Origin: Fulvimarina manganoxydans
Lineage (GTDB): Bacteria > Pseudomonadota > Alphaproteobacteria > Rhizobiales > Rhizobiaceae
Reading direction: 5' to 3'
Assembly (NCBI RefSeq): GCF_900176465.1
Contig: NZ_FWXR01000002.1
Coordinates: forward strand, 1-64,000
Length of the DNA stretch: 64,000 nt
The translations under genes and the position numbers were made by a program. Below are positions 63,979 through 64,000 of the stretch, piece by piece. Positions within the stretch are counted from its first letter, which is position 1. Each line of letters begins with the position of its first letter. Under the pieces are notes generated by a model. The model did no database searches and was not told where the DNA came from. It was given only the letters and a program-made list of their open reading frames with translations.

Positions 63979-64000
63979 ATGGGAGCAAGAGAGGACCTTT
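63979..64000 (+). CDS. Start of a further ORF cut by the window end
   Basis: ATG at 63979, with GAGGGGG about six bases before it, opens a frame reading MGARED. Only seven codons are present, so whether it is a real gene cannot be judged. Confidence 0.35.

Noticed and set aside
1-64000. CRISPR arrays, rRNA genes, prophage genes, secretion systems
   Set aside because: No regularly spaced repeat-spacer series, no 16S/23S-like segments and no phage structural genes were seen.

Overview
The window looks like a chromosomal segment of a high-GC alphaproteobacterium, most likely a Hyphomicrobiales (Rhizobiales) member. The reasons are a rhizobial-type general amino-acid transporter (aapJQMP), a pqqABCDE operon, a LuxR/LuxI pair, an HWE-type kinase, a Zur/ZnuABC locus, very dense GC-rich coding on both strands, and several tctCBA-, DctPQM- and Dpp-type uptake systems. 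I cannot name the species from sequence alone.

Layout. 1-0.2 kb: 3' end of an IS110-type transposase. 0.2-1.7 kb: an acidic, repeat-bearing protein of unknown role. 1.8-10.3 kb: a tricarboxylate-type locus. A minus-strand operon (response regulator, kinase, orphan solute-binding protein, cobK) diverges from tctC-tctB-tctA and an AbrB-family membrane protein. The shared intergenic region carries four direct repeats at exact 11-bp spacing. 10.5-14.3 kb: quorum sensing (luxR, luxI, a 69-aa ORF coupled to luxI) and a convergent CHASE/HWE kinase. 14.6-22.2 kb: metC, the aap operon, an AI-2E/PerM-type protein and a 27-aa membrane peptide with its own terminator. 22.6-26 kb: an amidase, an ornithine/lysine decarboxylase and a small unknown.

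26.1-29.4 kb: zur-znuB-znuC divergent from znuA, with two Zur-box-like dyads between them. 29.5-36.1 kb: xylB, a hairpin-rich gap with a possible 28-aa peptide, meaB, and pqqA (too short for most gene finders) through pqqE. 36.2-42.3 kb: housekeeping and unknown genes (TPR lipoprotein, rpsU, membrane protein, tRNA-Phe, 43-aa protein, tex).

42.6-61.6 kb is an amide/N-compound catabolic block: DhaKL kinase, a small protein plus amidase, a HutC-type GntR regulator, a five-gene dipeptide ABC transporter, a palindromic repeat, a second amidase, an Asp/Glu-racemase-like protein without its catalytic cysteines, a RidA protein, a TRAP transporter, a GGT-fold amidohydrolase resembling HpxW, and an FCD-type GntR regulator. 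61.7-64 kb: an SBF-like transporter, an MscS channel and the start of a further ORF.

Recurring theme: three solute-binding-protein genes (tctC, aapJ, dppA), and also pqqA, are each followed by a strong stem-loop before the next gene. This fits differential expression of an abundant first product. Several starts are TTG or GTG chosen from Shine-Dalgarno spacing; start calls are approximate unless a motif is stated.
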